From the NCBI GenBank assembly GCA_963813895.1, contig CAWFAS010000004.1, forward strand, positions 372,001-436,000: a stretch of DNA of 64,000 nt, written 5' to 3'. Below are positions 60,577 to 64,000 of the stretch, one piece after another. How positions within the stretch are numbered: position 1 is the stretch's first letter; each line of letters begins with the position of its first letter. This DNA is from DASZWJ01 sp963813895 (GTDB lineage: Bacteria; Pseudomonadota; Gammaproteobacteria; JAURND01). Below the pieces are notes generated by a model, which had not been told where the DNA came from, made no database searches, and saw only the letters and a list, made by a program, of their open reading frames with translations. The translations under genes and the position numbers were made by a program.

Positions 60577-62202
60577 ATGCAAAAAAAACTGAAAAATTTA
60601 GGGCTTTTCTTATTTTTTTTCATAATCAATATATCTTTACCAGGTGCTTATTCTGCCCTCGACGCTTATCCAGACAAAGCAAAAGCCGCTCCAGCTCACA
60701 CCCAGGATGCTCCGGTTTTTAATTATATTCAAAAAAGTTGGTCGACCTTAACTCGTTCGCATGCTGAACTATTACAGGCGGCGATCGATCCCAAAGTCAA
60801 ACCTATTCCGCAAAAATGGACAGTCTATATACCAGATCAAGCTTCTTTCAGCCAAATTTCTAACGAATTAACAACGCAAATGCCTGTTGCAGATTTTCAA
60901 AAAATTGTTTTGAAAAAATTACCTGCAGACATACATCATATTCCCCCTGGTTTGCTTTATTTGCCTCATCCCTATGTAGTGCCCGGTGGCATGTTTAATG
61001 AAATGTATGGTTGGGACAGTTATTTTATTATTTTAGGTTTATTAGAATCGCAAAAAATCGCGTTAGCAAAAGATATTGTTGATAATTTTATTTATGAAAT
61101 TACCTATTATGGAACAATATTAAACTCTAATCGCTCATTTCATTTAGAAAGATCACAACCGCCATTTTTAACTGAAATGATTCTAGCTGTATATGACCAA
61201 ACCCATGATAAAGTTTGGCTGAAATCTACCTTACCAGCAATCGAAAAATTTTATACTTTCTGGGTTACTCCGCCACATTTAATTCCAGAATTAAATTTGT
61301 CACGCTATTATGCTGAAGGTAAGGGGCCGGCTTATGAAGTCACTATACCGGATAAGGCGACAGGCCAACTATTTTATAACGAAGTAAAGAAATATTACCG
61401 CCAATATCCTGTGTCTGACTACAATGTCAATTGGTATTATGACAAAAATCAAAACCAACTAACTCAACTTTATTACACCAATGATCGAACGGTGAGAGAG
61501 TCGGGATTTGATTTGACCGGTCAATATGGCGCTTTTGGAGCAACGATTACGGATTATGCGCCTGTAACATTGAATTCTTTATTGTATCAGATGGAGGTCG
61601 ATACGCATGAAATTTACACCATTTTGGGAGATTTAAATCAGGCTAAAATATGGCAACAAAGAGCAAAAGAACGCGCTCAACGCATTAATCGCTATCTCTG
61701 GGATAATAGTACCGGTTATTATTTTGATTATAATTTTAAAACTAAACAAACCAGACCCTATATTGATGCCAGCACTTTTTATCCCTTATGGGCAGCTATC
61801 GCTTCTCCTGAACAAGCTAAACGGATTGTAGAAAATTTACCTGCATTAGAGACGGAATGTGGGATTGTTACGAGTCGTTATGTCACACACATGCAGTGGG
61901 ATGCACCTTATGGTTGGGCTCCCTTGCAATATTTTGCTGTCGCGGGGCTTGCTAATTATGGGTATTATGGGGATGCCCGCCGGATTGCTCGTAAATGGAA
62001 TCATTTAATCGATGAAGATTTTGCCAAGCATGGACGGATTGTTGAAAAATATGACCTATATCGTTGTAGCTCAAAGTTAACCATTCGCTATGGCTATTCC
62101 AGCAATGAGGTGGGTTTCGGTTGGACCAATGGCGTCTATCTATACTTTCGGGATTTTCTAAACGGTGTAGAGGAAGAATCTGCTAAGCAGTTGGCGCCGT
62201 GA
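60577..62202 (+). CDS. treA: Periplasmic trehalase (GH37)
   Basis: I start at ATG 60577 (AGGAGG upstream; 541 aa). A signal peptide (LGLFLFFFIINISLPGAYS) points to export. Both GH37 signatures are present, PGGMFNEMYGWDSYF and QWDAPYGWAP, with the catalytic Asp/Glu region YSSNEVGFGWTNGVY at the end. It splits trehalose into two glucose units. The length is normal for TreA. It stands alone without sugar transport genes. Confidence 0.94.
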   Translation: MQKKLKNLGLFLFFFIINISLPGAYSALDAYPDKAKAAPAHTQDAPVFNYIQKSWSTLTRSHAELLQAAIDPKVKPIPQKWTVYIPDQASFSQISNELTTQMPVADFQKIVLKKLPADIHHIPPGLLYLPHPYVVPGGMFNEMYGWDSYFIILGLLESQKIALAKDIVDNFIYEITYYGTILNSNRSFHLERSQPPFLTEMILAVYDQTHDKVWLKSTLPAIEKFYTFWVTPPHLIPELNLSRYYAEGKGPAYEVTIPDKATGQLFYNEVKKYYRQYPVSDYNVNWYYDKNQNQLTQLYYTNDRTVRESGFDLTGQYGAFGATITDYAPVTLNSLLYQMEVDTHEIYTILGDLNQAKIWQQRAKERAQRINRYLWDNSTGYYFDYNFKTKQTRPYIDASTFYPLWAAIASPEQAKRIVENLPALETECGIVTSRYVTHMQWDAPYGWAPLQYFAVAGLANYGYYGDARRIARKWNHLIDEDFAKHGRIVEKYDLYRCSSKLTIRYGYSSNEVGFGWTNGVYLYFRDFLNGVEEESAKQLAP

Positions 62203-62458
62203 TCAAGAGGTATGCAGCTCTCCCTTTTGATTTTTTGTTTATGGCATCATCCCACGACTTGATCGGCGTTGTTGCATAATTCCTTCCGCCCACAGGGGAG
62301 AAGAAGGAACAAGTATCTATAGCTTTCCTTCTTCTAACTACCCACTCAATTCTTCATAGAGCCAAGGAAGACGACTATATTAGTCAGGAAGATTGTAATT
62401 TGGTATAAATGTTGGATCAAGCTTGATTCACATGCCACCGTCCATAAAAGGATTTTTT

Positions 62459-63250
62459 ATGTTTGTACAAATTCTTTATTCTTTGCCTGCTTGTATTCTA
62501 CTACCACTTTTATGGTTTTTTTATATATCTTATGCATTAATTGGCGGGTATATAGTCGAGCGACTTATGAAGAATAAATTATTTGTCATCGATAATGGTG
62601 CTCTTGGCCCCATGGGTGGCTTGATAAATACGATGTTTGCCATACTGGGTGCATTTGTTGCCGTAAGCGCATTAACTACCTACCGAAATATAGAATCATT
62701 AGTTCAAAATGAAGCAGCGATTGTAAGTGCCATTTACCATAGCGCTTCTGGTCTACCCGCAGATTCTCGTAATGAAATTCAATCCAATATCATTAATTAT
62801 GCGGAGAAAGCGGTGAATGGAGAATGGCCGAACATGCGTAATGAAAAACTAGATTTGTCTGCCAAGATCTATTTAGAGGATATACTGCAAGAATCAAATA
62901 AATATATTATAAACTCCAGCATTGATAATACCCTTTTTACAAAAATTATTGATCAAATTTTTTCCCTCTATGAAATTCATCGTCAACGCGCTGACAGCAT
63001 CAATAAGTCGTTAGAAACCACCACTTGGGTAGTATTGCTTCTCATTAGTGTGGTGGCAATATCTTTGAATTTTTTCTATGCTATGAAATCGCGCTATATA
63101 AGGTATATAGCTTTAGCGTCTATATCCCTGGTAGTTGCATCATTGGTATTTTTAATTATTTTGTACGATCATCCTTATCGCGGAGAAGTTTCAATCCGGC
63201 CCACGCCGTTAAAAGAGGTATTGGAGCACATTACCAGTCAGCATTTATGA
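62459..63250 (+). CDS. DUF4239 family membrane protein
   Basis: I start at ATG 62459 (AAAGGA upstream; 263 aa). Two transmembrane helices at the N-terminus (SLPACILLPLLWFFYISYAL; NTMFAILGAFVAVSAL) are followed by a soluble helical region with EAAIVSAIYHSASGLP, then two more helices (TTWVVLLLISVVAISLNF; ALASISLVVASLVFLII) and HPYRGEVSIRP. This is the bestrophin-like DUF4239 layout. Function is unknown; a channel has been proposed for the fold. Confidence 0.88.
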   Translation: MFVQILYSLPACILLPLLWFFYISYALIGGYIVERLMKNKLFVIDNGALGPMGGLINTMFAILGAFVAVSALTTYRNIESLVQNEAAIVSAIYHSASGLPADSRNEIQSNIINYAEKAVNGEWPNMRNEKLDLSAKIYLEDILQESNKYIINSSIDNTLFTKIIDQIFSLYEIHRQRADSINKSLETTTWVVLLLISVVAISLNFFYAMKSRYIRYIALASISLVVASLVFLIILYDHPYRGEVSIRPTPLKEVLEHITSQHL

Positions 63251-63251
63251 A

Positions 63252-63371
63252 TCAAAGACGTTCGCTTGGGTCTACCCCCGTAGCCAATAGCTTTCTAGCC
63301 TCATCACGCAGTTCACGTGCTTGCTGTAGACTAGTTTCAGGGTAAATACCTAAAGAAATGCGTTTTTAATC
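63252..63371 (-). pseudogene. Tyrosine integrase N-terminal relic
   Basis: About 40 codons read KRISLGIYPETSLQQARELR followed by DEARKLLATGVDPSER, the arm-binding (DUF4102-type) domain of phage/island integrases. Then comes a stop. No catalytic domain is found nearby. Confidence 0.8.
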
Positions 63372-63848
63372 AGTATCAATCAAAACTGAATCAAGAAAGA
63401 TTTTTATCAGTTCTAACCAGGCAATTAGCCATCCTGGCTGACACTAAGCTTCATGAAGTGAGGCTAGTTATGTAGGAAATCAACTTTTCTATAAGTAGTT
63501 GGTTGTAACGGCTTTCACGTGCCCTGCCCCCTCCGCATGAACGCTCCTTTCGCTACCAAATCTTGCAATAACGCATAACATCCATGGCATAACAAGCAGT
63601 TAAAAGTAAAATCCATACACTTTCCATTACAACCATCGTTAGTATAAAAAATACCGGAAATTAGGGAAATTTAGACGCATTTAGCAGAGATGGGGGCTAT
63701 CAAATCAGCCAATCCCATCATGCACTATCGCTCAATTCATTTTGAATGCCGCGAAATCATAAAAGGCGTCATGCTAGCTAATGCCTATTTAAACGATCCG
63801 CTAAAATCCCTGCCGATTTGCACATTGAACAATTAATCTAATATGGAA
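63372..63848. other. Intergenic region
   Basis: I see no supported gene, RNA or complete repeat. A short open frame at 63721-63837 has no recognisable features. Confidence 0.4.
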
Positions 63849-64000
63849 TTAATTGAATGGATTCGGATTTTCATTTGATCCATCCAACGAATTGGGTGGA
63901 CTAGCCGTGTCTTCAGTTGGGTTGTCTAATAAGAGTGGATTCCGACCGTCTGGGGACTTATGCGGCGAAATAGGTTGAGGAGATGCGGATGAATTAGGTT
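63849..64000 (-). CDS. C-terminal end of an effector-like protein, start outside window
   Basis: The minus-strand frame is open from the window edge to TAA at 63849-63851 and encodes 50 residues: SPQPISPHKSPDGRNPLLLD, then PTEDTASPPNSLDGSNENPN and PFN. The Pro/Ser/Asn-rich tail is of the same type as the ends of the 904- and 983-aa proteins. Only the tail is visible. Confidence 0.5.
   Translation of the reverse strand, partial: PNSSASPQPISPHKSPDGRNPLLLDNPTEDTASPPNSLDGSNENPNPFN

Overview
The window looks like part of an AT-rich chromosome of a host-associated gammaproteobacterium related to the Legionella/Coxiella group (Legionellales). The reasons are an IcmL/DotI-like protein (51872-52420), a two-U-box protein recalling Legionella LubX, several very large proteins of unknown family with disordered acidic or Ser-rich tails (effector-like), many decayed genes, and dense short inverted-repeat elements. 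No rRNA or tRNA gene was seen. The species cannot be named from the sequence.

Layout. 1-1.6 kb: 3' part of an effector-like gene with a Cys-His-Asp signature. 1.7-3.6 kb: alpha/beta hydrolase and an SDR gene broken by a 287-bp mobile element. 4-5.5 kb: small genes (DUF3175, BON). 5.6-7.6 kb: bufferin operon (DUF2282 precursor, DUF692 MNIO enzyme, DUF2063 partner). 7.7-9.3 kb: carbonic anhydrase and a DMT transporter. 9.3-10 kb: a DUF559 gene bracketed by about 170-bp inverted repeats. 10.6-11.8 kb: RoxA-type hydroxylase. 11.9-25.7 kb: effector-like block with a new repeat domain, recQ, and a decayed tandem duplication. 25.9-40.2 kb: minus-strand operon for a Pfa-type (PUFA-synthase-like) lipid synthase. 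40.7-50 kb: two paralogous large proteins and a U-box-Sel1-U-box protein, again with traces of tandem duplication. 50-57.3 kb: Rpn nuclease, IcmL-like protein, housekeeping genes (ABC-F, CsaA, peptide deformylase) and gene relics. 57.3-60.5 kb: island-like segment with two C4-antisense-RNA-like elements, a TALE-like repeat protein and a toxin-antitoxin pair. 60.6-64 kb: periplasmic trehalase, DUF4239 protein, an integrase relic and the tail of another effector-like gene.

The strongest unifying signal is regulatory. Ten promoters share a direct repeat TTAA-N7-TTAA (PmrA-box form, YTTAAK-N5-YTTAAK) in the -35 region. Nine of them have a -10-like hexamer exactly 11 nt after the second TTAA. They stand in front of every large effector-like gene whose start is visible, the U-box gene, a 73-aa exported peptide gene and the Pfa lipid operon. 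In Legionella and Coxiella, PmrA controls Dot/Icm effector genes, so these loci probably form one host-interaction regulon that includes a lipid synthase.

A second theme is that three genes (the 11971 effector-like gene, pfaA and the antitoxin) are each broken at an A7 run, always in the direction repaired by one extra A or a -1 shift. A third is the presence of several families of short non-autonomous elements whose target-site duplications (5, 8 and 9 bp) can still be read.
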